Source: Pontibacillus chungwhensis
GTDB lineage: Bacteria; Bacillota; Bacilli; Bacillales; BH030062
Reading direction: 5' to 3'
Assembly (NCBI RefSeq): GCF_030166655.1
Contig: NZ_CP126446.1
Coordinates: forward strand, 3,038,001 to 3,102,000
DNA length: 64,000 nucleotides
Below, in pieces: positions 52,180 to 60,833 of this stretch. Each line of letters starts with the position of its first letter. Positions within the stretch are counted from its first letter, which is position 1. The notes beneath the pieces are model-generated. The model made no database searches. It had not been told where the DNA came from and was given only the letters and a program-made list of their open reading frames with translations. The position numbers and the translations under genes are program-made.

Positions 52180-54465
52180 ATGACACAGATTAAAACATCC
52201 ATACGAGCATTGGTTGAATACGTTTACCGATCCGGAAGCCTGGATCGGCGTTTTAAATCGACCACATCCCTAACAGAAGGAACAAAAGCACATCAAATGG
52301 TACAAAAAGAATACGGAGAAGAAGATTTCAAAGAAATGCACCTTGCCTATACTCATATAGAGGACTCCCTCGAAATCCAGATAGAAGGACGCTGTGATGG
52401 CTTGCTTCAATCAACCAATACCATTACGATTGATGAAATTAAATCAACCTCCTCTTCTATTTTTGATATAAAGAAGGACTCCCACCCTGTGCACTGGGCT
52501 CAGGCGAAGTGCTACGCGTTTATTTACGCGACGCAGCAAGGTTTGGATGAAATTGATGTACAGCTTACATATGTACACTTACCATCTTCTGAGCGGAAGC
52601 AATTTGCGGAATCTTTTACGGCCAATGAATTAAAAGAGTGGTTCGAGCATGTCATCAAGGCGTATATTCCATATGCGGAACAAATGAGCCAGCACAGGGA
52701 CAAGCGGCAACAGAGTATACAACAACTCCCTTTCCCCTATCCAGAATTCAGGCCCGGTCAACGAAAATTTGCTGGAGCTGTCTATAAAACCATTAGCGAT
52801 CATAAGACCATGTTTGCCCATGCGCCTACCGGAACCGGGAAAACCATTTCAACCCTTTTCCCTGCCATAAAAGCCATTGGTGAAGGTAGGTCAGAAAAGT
52901 TATTCTACTTAACTGCAAAAACGATCACAAGGCAAGCTGCTGAAGAAGCACTTCATTTAATGGAGGAGAGTGGTCTGCACTTTCATACCGTCACAGTGAC
53001 TGCCAAAGATAAAATGTGCTTTACAAGCGAAGGGTGCCAAGCAGAATATTGCCCGTTTGCTGACGGTTATTACGATCGTATTAATCACGCCCTTCTCGAT
53101 ATATTGTCTAGTGAAACACTTATGACAAGAGAAGTTATTGAATATTACGCTAGGAAGCATCAGGTTTGTCCTTTCGAGTATTCAATAGATGTCGCCTATC
53201 ATGCTGACTCTATCATTTGCGATTACAATTATGTATTTGATCCAAGAGTATCTTTCAAACGCTTGTGGAACGACACCAAGAAGAAGACAACCCTTCTTAT
53301 AGACGAAGCGCATAACCTTGTTGACCGCTCGCAGGCTATGTACTCTTCTCTTCTAACAAAGTCATCCTTCTTACAGCTAAAGCGGGAATATAAAACAAAG
53401 AATCCCCATCTATATCAAGCATTACACACAATCGACCAATCCTTTCTTTCTCTAAAGAAATCTATGGGCGATGACTATATGCTGACAAGTGCAGAGATTC
53501 CTGAAGGGATCGTGGAACAAGTAGAACAGTTTACTGAACTAGCAGAACTCGAAATTCCTTTTGTTGAGGATACAGAATCTCTATTACTTGAAACCTACTT
53601 TATGGCGTTAAGTTTCATACGCATTTCAAAGTTCTACGATGAATCCTACCTTTCTTACATCAGGCGTTACAAAAGCGAAGTCGAGTTGAAGCTATTCTGT
53701 ATTGACCCCTCATCACTTCTTCATAAAACGACGAAGGGGTACGGAGCGACCATTTTCTTCTCGGCCACATTCGCTCCTTTTGATTATTATAAAGATATGC
53801 TCGGATGGACTGAAGGCGATTATACATTTTCCATCCCTTCACCGTTCGACAGAGACAAAGTGGACTTATTTATTCAACCGACATCCACCCGTTACTATGA
53901 CCGTGAGGAGTCAGCAGAAACCATCGCACACACAATAGAGGATCTAATAAGAGAAAGACCCGGCAACTACCTGATCTTCTTCCCTTCTTACGTATATATG
54001 GAACAGGTGTATGAGAGATTCCAAGAACGAGATCATCAGTCCTCCGTTTTACTCCAGACCCCGCACATGACAGAGGAAGACCGGGAACACTATTTGTCTG
54101 AATTTCGTATAGACAGAGAGGATTCATTAATCGGGTTTGCTGTATTAGGAGGGATTTTCTCAGAAGGAGTCGATTTGAGAGGGAATCGGTTAAACGGGGT
54201 TCTAGTCGTAAGCGTCGGTTTACCTAAATTAAATGATGAACAAGATCTGATGAAGCAATTTTTCAATAATCGTGGCAAAAACGGGTTCGATTATGCTTAT
54301 ATGTATCCCGGTATGAATAAAGTATTGCAAGCAGCAGGCAGACTCATTCGTACTGAAGAAGATTCCGGTACCATCGTTCTTATAGATGATCGGTTTCTTC
54401 AAAAACGATACACAACCTTGCTCCCTTACCACCTTCAACATTACCGCATCAAAAGAGACGAATAG
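52180..54465 (+). CDS. RecB/Cas4-like nuclease fused to FeS Rad3/XPD-type helicase
   Basis: A 761-residue fusion. Residues 25-135 show PD-(D/E)xK nuclease motifs of the RecB/Cas4 type: His38 (KAHQM), Asp73 (GRCDG), Glu86-x-Lys88 (DEIKS) and Gln108xxxTyr112. An SF2 helicase of the DinG/Rad3 family follows, with Walker A HAPTGTGKT (214-222), four FeS-cluster cysteines (280, 286, 291, 330), DEAH at 375-378 and motif VI QAAGRLIR (near 727). It probably unwinds and cuts DNA during repair; the substrate is unknown. The ATG follows ACTTGGTGATTAT. It is convergent with tyrS. Confidence 0.88.
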   Translation: MTQIKTSIRALVEYVYRSGSLDRRFKSTTSLTEGTKAHQMVQKEYGEEDFKEMHLAYTHIEDSLEIQIEGRCDGLLQSTNTITIDEIKSTSSSIFDIKKDSHPVHWAQAKCYAFIYATQQGLDEIDVQLTYVHLPSSERKQFAESFTANELKEWFEHVIKAYIPYAEQMSQHRDKRQQSIQQLPFPYPEFRPGQRKFAGAVYKTISDHKTMFAHAPTGTGKTISTLFPAIKAIGEGRSEKLFYLTAKTITRQAAEEALHLMEESGLHFHTVTVTAKDKMCFTSEGCQAEYCPFADGYYDRINHALLDILSSETLMTREVIEYYARKHQVCPFEYSIDVAYHADSIICDYNYVFDPRVSFKRLWNDTKKKTTLLIDEAHNLVDRSQAMYSSLLTKSSFLQLKREYKTKNPHLYQALHTIDQSFLSLKKSMGDDYMLTSAEIPEGIVEQVEQFTELAELEIPFVEDTESLLLETYFMALSFIRISKFYDESYLSYIRRYKSEVELKLFCIDPSSLLHKTTKGYGATIFFSATFAPFDYYKDMLGWTEGDYTFSIPSPFDRDKVDLFIQPTSTRYYDREESAETIAHTIEDLIRERPGNYLIFFPSYVYMEQVYERFQERDHQSSVLLQTPHMTEEDREHYLSEFRIDREDSLIGFAVLGGIFSEGVDLRGNRLNGVLVVSVGLPKLNDEQDLMKQFFNNRGKNGFDYAYMYPGMNKVLQAAGRLIRTEEDSGTIVLIDDRFLQKRYTTLLPYHLQHYRIKRDE

Positions 54466-54474
54466 AATAAAATT

Positions 54475-54511
54475 AAAAGGCCGATCAGAGTGATCTCTAA
54501 CCGGCCTTTTT
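54475..54511. terminator. Bidirectional terminator between the helicase gene and tyrS
   Basis: AAAAGGCCG (54475-54483) and CGGCCTTTT (54502-54510) form a 9-bp stem with an 18-nt loop, with T and A runs on the two sides. It starts 9 bp after the helicase stop. Confidence 0.85.
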
Positions 54512-54524
54512 CTCGATTCAATCA

Positions 54525-55796
54525 TTACCCTTCGAAACGAATTAAGAAATATTTCTTCTTACCACGGCGAATGATTGTAAACTTGCCATCTATACGGTCT
54601 TCAGCGCTCACTGTGTATTTCATATCCTGTTCACGCTCACCATTAATGTAAATGGCACCATTTTGAATGTCTTCACGAGCCTGACGCTTTGATGAGGAGA
54701 TCTTAGCTTCCACGAGCAAATCAATCAATCCTTTTTCCTCTTCTTCTAAACGATAAGTAGGAACGTCTTTAAAGCCTTGCTCGATTTCGTCTCCAGTTAA
54801 CTGCTTTAGATCCCCACTAAAGAGTGCTGCTGAAATCTTTTCAGCCTGTTCTAAAGCCAGCTCATCGTGGACCAACTTCGTCATTTCTTCAGCTAATCGG
54901 CGCTGAGCAACACGTTTCTCAGGCTGCTCTTCTACTTCCTTAGAAAGCTCCGCAATTTCCTCCAGGCTTAAGAATGTAAAGTAGTGAAGGAAGTTTACAA
55001 CATCACGGTCATCTGTATTAATCCAGAACTGATAAAACTCATATGGCGTAGTCTTTTCAGGGTCTAACCAAATAGCCCCACCGGCTGTTTTACCAAATTT
55101 ACTACCATCTGCTTTAGTAATAAGTGGAACAGTTAAACCAAACGCCTTCGCTTCTTCTCCTTCTGTAGAGTTTTTACGAATAAGCTCTAGCCCAGCAGTA
55201 ATATTCCCCCACTGATCACTTCCGCCGATTTGTAATGTACAGTTCTCTTTACGGAATAAGTTCAGGAAATCATAAGATTGAAGGATCATGTAACTGAATT
55301 CTGTAAACGAGATTCCATTTTCAATACGAGACTCTACTGAATCCTTCGCTAACATGTAGTTAATACCAAAGTGTTTCCCTACATCTCGTAAGAATTCAAT
55401 CATTGTCATTTGGTTCAACCAGTCCAGATTGTTACGAGCTACAGCTGCATTCTCACCCTTATCAAAATCCAAAATCTTAGCAAGCTGGCCTGCTAGTTGT
55501 TCGCTGTAATAACGAACTGTGTCCTCATCATTCAATTGACGTTCTGTTGAACGTCCGCTTGGATCACCGATCATACCAGTGCCCCCACCGACTAAGGCGA
55601 TCGGGCGGTGACCTGCTTGCTGGAATCGTTTAAGAATGAGCACAGGAAGCAAATGCCCTATATGAAGACTATCTCCTGTTGGATCAAATCCACAGTAGAG
55701 TGTTACTTGTTCAGAAGCAAGGTGTTTTTTTAAACCTTCTTCATCTGTCATTTGATTAATTAAGCCTCTTGCTTGTAGATCTTGTAAAATATCCAA
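54525..55796 (-). CDS. tyrS: Tyrosyl-tRNA synthetase
   Basis: Charges tRNA-Tyr. The 423-residue class I synthetase has the HIGH-type motif HIGHL (FDPTGDSLHIGHLLPVL, about residues 39-55) and the KMSKS-type motif in KFGKTAGG (near 235). The C-terminal S4-like RNA-binding domain (about 355-420) contains SKRQAREDIQNGAIYINGE. Translation begins at TTG after TAGGAGTGTTGAAA. It is controlled by a T-box leader and has its own promoter. It is convergent with the helicase gene. Confidence 0.97.
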   Translation of the reverse strand: MDILQDLQARGLINQMTDEEGLKKHLASEQVTLYCGFDPTGDSLHIGHLLPVLILKRFQQAGHRPIALVGGGTGMIGDPSGRSTERQLNDEDTVRYYSEQLAGQLAKILDFDKGENAAVARNNLDWLNQMTMIEFLRDVGKHFGINYMLAKDSVESRIENGISFTEFSYMILQSYDFLNLFRKENCTLQIGGSDQWGNITAGLELIRKNSTEGEEAKAFGLTVPLITKADGSKFGKTAGGAIWLDPEKTTPYEFYQFWINTDDRDVVNFLHYFTFLSLEEIAELSKEVEEQPEKRVAQRRLAEEMTKLVHDELALEQAEKISAALFSGDLKQLTGDEIEQGFKDVPTYRLEEEEKGLIDLLVEAKISSSKRQAREDIQNGAIYINGEREQDMKYTVSAEDRIDGKFTIIRRGKKKYFLIRFEG

Positions 55797-55901
55797 ATTT
55801 CAACACTCCTAATCCAAAAAAAGTTAACGACATAAACGAAATGATAGTACTGAAGGCGCCCACTTCAGGTTATACTACGGACAACATTTATCCCAGAGCA
55901 C

Positions 55902-56153
55902 AAAAAACCCCGCCCCTAAAAAAGGGACGAGGTTCTCTCGCGGTACCACCCTTGTTGCAACCAAATTAATGGTTGCCACTCAAGGAAATTCTAACGGTTT
56001 CACCCGTCTTCTGATTCATCAGAAGAAAACTCCAGGACGTAATTCGTAAGTTGCTCTGTACTGACTCACAGCGACCGTCAGCTCTCTGAAACAGGGAACT
56101 TCTTACTACTTCAACCCTTCTATGTTTACTATTCATTATCGTTCGTGACTGTG
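55902..56153 (-). promoter_or_regulatory. Tyrosine T-box leader of tyrS
   Basis: The minus strand carries the T-box sequence AGGGTGGTACCGCG (55939-55952). Downstream is a GC-rich terminator (55908-55932; CCTCGTCCC/GGGGCGGGG, then TTTTTT). Upstream is the 5' stem region with AGAGAG and two UAC triplets near 56039-56048, either of which could be the tyrosine specifier. The leader is about 250 nt, as expected. Uncharged tRNA-Tyr should bind and prevent the terminator from forming. Confidence 0.92.
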
Positions 56154-56159
56154 ACATAA

Positions 56160-56188
56160 TTTATAGCATATATTTTTTTAAAAAGCAA
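56160..56188 (-). promoter_or_regulatory. Promoter of the tyrS T-box transcript
   Basis: On the minus strand TTGCTT (56183-56188) and TATAAA (56160-56165) are separated by 17 bp. The start would be near 56153, at the beginning of the T-box leader. Confidence 0.75.
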
Positions 56189-56266
56189 CACACATTTCCT
56201 GTTGAACCATGTCTCCTTATGGTGCAATATGGTATAATATTGCGTGTATGAATAGGAGGTCGTTAT

Positions 56267-59200
56267 ATGAGCCAGAACCATTCCAATGGTCCAGATAGAT
56301 CAAAGCTTCGTCAATGGTGGGAAGACGGAAAACTTCAAAAGTACTTCCGGATTTCCTATGATGTGATCTGGAACATTGTGTTATTCTTCCTCATTGTAGG
56401 TGTTATCGGCGTATTCTTTGCTGGTGGGTTAGGTGCCGGTTACTTCGCCTCACTCGTTAAAGACGAGCCCATTCGAGCTAAAGCCGAAATGGAAAAAGAC
56501 ATTTACAATTATGAAGAAACGTCGAAACTGTATTTTGCCGGTGATACGTACTTAGGAAAGATTCAGTCCGATTTGTATCGTGAAGAAGTGTCGCTTGATC
56601 AAGTCTCTAATCATGTGGTCAACGCCATTAAAGCGACAGAAGATGAATATTTCGATACACATAATGGGGTTGTTCCAAAAGCAATCCTTCGTGCCATTTT
56701 CCAAGAAGTCACAAACGCAAGCGTAAAAACGGGTGGTAGTACACTTACCCAACAATTAATCAAGAACCAGATTCTAACAGATACAGTTTCATTTGAACGT
56801 AAAGCAAAAGAAATTTTACTTGCCTTACGTTTAGAGCGCTTCTTTGAGAAAGATGAAATATTAGAAGCCTATCTCAACGTTGTTCCATTTGGTCGTAATT
56901 CATCCGGCAGGAACATAGCAGGAATCGAAACCGCTGCTCAAGGGGTATTTGGAGTGAGCGCCAAAGATTTAAATCTTCCTCAAGCAGCTTATATTGCAGG
57001 AATGCCACAAAGTCCTTATCTTTATACTCCTTTTACAAATAGTGGAGAAATTAAATCAGAAGAAGGGGTCGCACCCGGTGTTGAACGTATGCAAACCGTT
57101 CTTGAGCGTATGCTTGAAGCCGAGATGATCTCAAAGGCTGAGTACGAGAAGGCTATTGATTACAACCTGGCTGCAAACTTTGCCAAACCAGAACCTTCTC
57201 CTATTCAAGAGTATCCTTATCTTACAGTTGAAATTGAAAAGCGCGCCACCAAAGTTTTGCAAGGAATTCTTGCTAAACAAGATGGCTACACAGCAGAAGA
57301 CCTAGCCAATAATGACTCCTTGCAACAACAGTACTCTAACCTTGCAGACCGTACTCTTACGCAGGATGGATTAAAAGTTCATACCACGATTAACAAAGAG
57401 ATTTACGATAAAATGCAAGAATTACGTATTAACTACAATCATTATGGTCCAGATCTTCCTGAAAAAGAGGTTGATTCTGAAACCGGTGAAGAGAAAACCA
57501 TTATGGAACCTACTCAGGTAGGTGGAATGCTCATCGAGAATAAAACCGGAAAAATTATCGGCTTTATCGGTGGACGTGATTACGAAATATCCACAGTAAA
57601 TCACGCTACGTATTCCAAACGTTCCAATGGTAGTACAATGAAACCACTTCTTGTATATGGACCTGCTATAGATTTAGGAGCAGGACATCCGGGTAGCGTG
57701 ATTGCTGATATCAGCACTAAATTCGATGCCGGTACAGACATGTGGAACCCTGGGAACTATACAGGAAGATATCATGGACTTACATCAATGCGCTATGCAT
57801 TAGCTAAATCCTTTAACGTCCCTGCCGCGAAGACATACGTAGATATAATTAATCAGAACCCAGCTTCTTACCTTGATAAAATGGGCTTCACTACATTAAC
57901 TGAGGGTGACAAACACCACTTATCAGCATCCATTGGCGGTCTTGACTACGGGGTAACAGTAGAAGAGAACACGAATGCTTATGCGACGTTTGGTAACATG
58001 GGTAAATTCGTAGATGCCTTTATGATTGATAAGATCGAAACAAAAGATGGTGACGTGCTTTATGAGCACAAATCAGAGCCTGTTGATGTCTTTGCTGAAC
58101 AATCGTCTTATTTAACCATTGATATGATGAGAGATGTACTAGATTACGGTACAGCTACTTACGCAAAGAATCACCTTAAATATCCTGGCGTAGATTGGGC
58201 AGGAAAAACAGGAACATCCCAGAATTTCCATGACACCTGGTTTGTCGCAACAAACCCTAACGTAACAATGGGTATGTGGATGGGATATGACACTCCAAAA
58301 CCTGTCAATCAATGCTATAACTGCTCATTAGGGTATAGTAACCGGAACGTTAACTTATGGACTGACGTCGTCAATGCAGTATCGGACATTGATCCAGAGT
58401 TAATGATTCCAAAAGAAAGTTTCAAACGTCCTTCAGGGATTGTACGACAATCCTACTGCGCAGCTTCTGGACTACTTCCTTCAGAATTGTGTGCAGATAT
58501 GGGGCTTGTGAAGAGCGACCTTTATTATGCTAAATATGCACCAACCAAAAGGGATGACAGCCTAATTGCTACAAACTATGTAGAAATTGGTGGTAAAGCT
58601 TATGTAGCGGGAGATTCAACTCCAACTGAGTTTACAAATCAAGGCGTTTTCTTTAATCCCGATTATATTAAGCGAAACGATTATGATCGACTTGATAGCT
58701 TAGATAAGCTTGTACCAAATAACAGCCAATGGGCTAATGTACGAGTGCCATCGACAGATGCAGTTCCTAACGATGGTCAAGCCCCTGCCGCTCCATCTTC
58801 CTTATCCGTAAGTGGTGGCGTTCTGAACTGGGCACCATCCGGAAGCAGAGATGTAGTAGGCTATCGCGTTTACCGAGCCCCAGTCCCTGGCGCTGGTTTC
58901 CAATTAGTCGGAAGCTCCGCTAGCTCTAGCTTAGGTGTTTCTGGTCGCGGTGTATATGTCGTAAGAGCTGTTGATTACTTTGGAATGCAGTCAGCCGCAT
59001 CTCCAGCTTATAAATACGGAGATTTCACACCAGACCCTCCTCCAACTGATCCTGGACAAGGTTCTGGTAACAATAACAATAACAATAACAATAACAATAA
59101 TGGCAATGGCGGCAACAATAATGACAATTCTAACAACGACAACAATTCAGGTAATGATAATACAGATAATGATTCCAATAATGACGATTCTTCTGGCGAA

Positions 59201-59326
59201 ACGAATAATGATGGTTCATCAAATGACGATAATTCCGGGTCAAACAATGACTCCGGAGGATCTGGAGAATCCGGCGATACAGGCGGAGATACCTCTACAG
59301 ATGATGATTCATCTTCCGAAGGATAA
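56267..59326 (+). CDS. Class A penicillin-binding protein with Asn-rich tail
   Basis: A 1019-residue bifunctional cell-wall enzyme. It has one N-terminal membrane helix (about residues 34-58) and a GT51 transglycosylase domain (about 95-270) with catalytic Glu125 in ATEDEYFDTHNG and TGGSTLTQQ. The transpeptidase domain follows (about 410-700), with Ser456 in STMK, Ser515 in SFN and KTGT at 647-650. A fibronectin-III-like domain spans about 840-915, and the tail (about 930-1019) is Asn/Asp/Ser/Gly-rich. It resembles PonA-type PBP1 but is placed at tyrS. The ATG follows TAGGAGGTCGTTAT. Confidence 0.93.
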   Translation: MSQNHSNGPDRSKLRQWWEDGKLQKYFRISYDVIWNIVLFFLIVGVIGVFFAGGLGAGYFASLVKDEPIRAKAEMEKDIYNYEETSKLYFAGDTYLGKIQSDLYREEVSLDQVSNHVVNAIKATEDEYFDTHNGVVPKAILRAIFQEVTNASVKTGGSTLTQQLIKNQILTDTVSFERKAKEILLALRLERFFEKDEILEAYLNVVPFGRNSSGRNIAGIETAAQGVFGVSAKDLNLPQAAYIAGMPQSPYLYTPFTNSGEIKSEEGVAPGVERMQTVLERMLEAEMISKAEYEKAIDYNLAANFAKPEPSPIQEYPYLTVEIEKRATKVLQGILAKQDGYTAEDLANNDSLQQQYSNLADRTLTQDGLKVHTTINKEIYDKMQELRINYNHYGPDLPEKEVDSETGEEKTIMEPTQVGGMLIENKTGKIIGFIGGRDYEISTVNHATYSKRSNGSTMKPLLVYGPAIDLGAGHPGSVIADISTKFDAGTDMWNPGNYTGRYHGLTSMRYALAKSFNVPAAKTYVDIINQNPASYLDKMGFTTLTEGDKHHLSASIGGLDYGVTVEENTNAYATFGNMGKFVDAFMIDKIETKDGDVLYEHKSEPVDVFAEQSSYLTIDMMRDVLDYGTATYAKNHLKYPGVDWAGKTGTSQNFHDTWFVATNPNVTMGMWMGYDTPKPVNQCYNCSLGYSNRNVNLWTDVVNAVSDIDPELMIPKESFKRPSGIVRQSYCAASGLLPSELCADMGLVKSDLYYAKYAPTKRDDSLIATNYVEIGGKAYVAGDSTPTEFTNQGVFFNPDYIKRNDYDRLDSLDKLVPNNSQWANVRVPSTDAVPNDGQAPAAPSSLSVSGGVLNWAPSGSRDVVGYRVYRAPVPGAGFQLVGSSASSSLGVSGRGVYVVRAVDYFGMQSAASPAYKYGDFTPDPPPTDPGQGSGNNNNNNNNNNNGNGGNNNDNSNNDNNSGNDNTDNDSNNDDSSGETNNDGSSNDDNSGSNNDSGGSGESGDTGGDTSTDDDSSSEG
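59069..59102 (+). repeat. Hexanucleotide microsatellite in the PBP tail
   Basis: Five and a third copies of AACAAT, in frame, encode part of a polyasparagine run. Slippage would change the Asn number by two per unit without a frameshift. Confidence 0.85.
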
Positions 59327-59334
59327 ACATTACA

Positions 59335-59373
59335 ACAATCCCGGTAGCATTTAGCTACCGGGATTGTTTTTTA
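59335..59373 (+). terminator. Terminator after the PBP gene
   Basis: ACAATCCCGGTAGC and GCTACCGGGATTGT form a 14-bp perfect stem with loop ATTTA, followed by TTTTTT. Confidence 0.95.
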
Positions 59374-59531
59374 TCTCTGATAATGTTCCCTGGTGTTTCA
59401 ATCGAAGCTACGTGTAACCACTTCTTCCTCGAACCGATTAGGAGAGCACCATATTAAAGGGAAGGTATTTTTTTCAGGCAGATTTACTGTATAATAGATA
59501 ACAAATATAGGTAACGTTAGGTGGTGGAGAC

Positions 59532-60185
59532 ATGAAGCATACGAAAGAATATCATTCTAAAGAGATTGTAACAGAAAGCGGAACAATTACTGTTGAAGGC
59601 CCTCTCCCTTCAGAAGAACTAGCAAACTATCATTTCCACGAGGGTCTGAAAGCGTTCAGACCGGCTCCGAAGCAGTTTGAAGCCGTTCAAAAGATTGCTG
59701 ATTTTGACGAAGGCAGAATTTTAATTGCAAGAACATCAGATACCATTGTAGGCTATGTCACTTACCTTTATCCTGATCCATTAGAAAGATGGTCTAAATT
59801 CGAGATGGAAGACCTTCTTGAGCTTGGAGCTATTGAAGTTATTCAAGATTACAGAGGTTACGGAATAGGTTCATGGTTATTAAAAGTGTCGATGATGGAT
59901 GACGAGATGGAAGATTTTATAGTCATTTCTACTGAATATTATTGGCACTGGGACCTTTCAGGAACAGGGTTAAACATCTGGAATTACCGAAACGTTATGG
60001 AGAGAATGATGGGGGCAGGCGGTTTAACCCCTTACCCTACTGATGATCCTGAAATTGTGTCGCATCCAGCAAACTGCTTAATGGCACGGATTGGAAGCCG
60101 AGTACCTCAATCATCTATTGATCGATTTGAAGAATTGAGATTTTTAACAAGACGAAATTATCGCGCGAATCGAGGAGGTCTGTAA
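59532..60185 (+). CDS. acuA: Acetoin utilisation acetyltransferase AcuA
   Basis: A 217-residue GNAT-family acetyltransferase; B. subtilis AcuA acetylates and inactivates acetyl-CoA synthetase AcsA. The acetyl-CoA site is in IEVIQDYRGYGIGSWLLKV (about residues 99-117). The ATG follows TTAGGTGGTGGAGAC. A TATAAT hexamer at 59490-59495 lies 36 bp upstream, with no good -35. It begins the acuABC set, with no gap to acuB. In B. subtilis acsA is divergent from acuA; here a penicillin-binding protein gene takes that place. Confidence 0.93.
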   Translation: MKHTKEYHSKEIVTESGTITVEGPLPSEELANYHFHEGLKAFRPAPKQFEAVQKIADFDEGRILIARTSDTIVGYVTYLYPDPLERWSKFEMEDLLELGAIEVIQDYRGYGIGSWLLKVSMMDDEMEDFIVISTEYYWHWDLSGTGLNIWNYRNVMERMMGAGGLTPYPTDDPEIVSHPANCLMARIGSRVPQSSIDRFEELRFLTRRNYRANRGGL

Positions 60186-60833
60186 ATGTTAGTCGAAGAA
60201 GTTATGAAAACAGAGGTTATTTCTTTAAGAGCAAACGAAACTATTGAAACCGCTTTAAAATTATTAAATGATCATCATATTCGACATATCCCCATTGTTG
60301 ATGAGCATCACCACGTGATTGGGATCGTCTCCGACCGAGATGTCCGAGATGCGAGTCCTTCTGTCTTCCAAATCGAGCAAGATAAAGAAGCGCTCCAAAA
60401 TACATTAGAATCTATTATGAGTTCCCCCGTTATTACAGCTCACCCACTAGATTTCGTTGAAGAAATCGCTAGTATTTTTTATGAACATGAAATAGCATGT
60501 GTACCCGTCACTAAAGCAAACAAATTAGTCGGAATTATTACTGAAAAAGACATGCTTTATACAATGATTCAACTTACAGGCGTAACGGTCCAAAGCTCTC
60601 AAATTGAGATTAAAGTAATTGATAAGCCCGGTATCCTCCCAGAGGTGACAGCTGTCCTCGGAAGGCGCAAGACGAATATTACATCTGTACTCATCTATCC
60701 TTATCAGCCTGACTCTACTTATAAAGTACTCGTGTTCCGTTTGCAAACCATGAACCCGATGCCTGTTATTGAAGATTTAAAAGCTGAAGGATATGAAGTG
60801 TTATGGCCTAATATGCCGGGGATGGAACAATGA
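60186..60833 (+). CDS. acuB: CBS-ACT protein AcuB
   Basis: A 215-residue protein with two CBS domains (about residues 5-60 and 77-132; IPIVDEHHHVIGIVSDRDV and VPVTKANKLVGIITEKDML), then a C-terminal ACT-like domain (about 140-210). CBS pairs bind adenine nucleotides and ACT domains small metabolites, so AcuB may sense energy charge for the AcuA/AcuC acetylation switch; its exact role is not settled. The ATG is separated from the acuA stop by no bases and follows GAGGAGGTCTGTAA. It overlaps acuC by 4 bp. Confidence 0.92.
   Translation: MLVEEVMKTEVISLRANETIETALKLLNDHHIRHIPIVDEHHHVIGIVSDRDVRDASPSVFQIEQDKEALQNTLESIMSSPVITAHPLDFVEEIASIFYEHEIACVPVTKANKLVGIITEKDMLYTMIQLTGVTVQSSQIEIKVIDKPGILPEVTAVLGRRKTNITSVLIYPYQPDSTYKVLVFRLQTMNPMPVIEDLKAEGYEVLWPNMPGMEQ

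Noticed and set aside
58971-59354. 127-residue Ile/Thr/Met-rich frame within the PBP tail
   Set aside because: It is an alternative frame of the AACAAT-type repeats and has no start signals.
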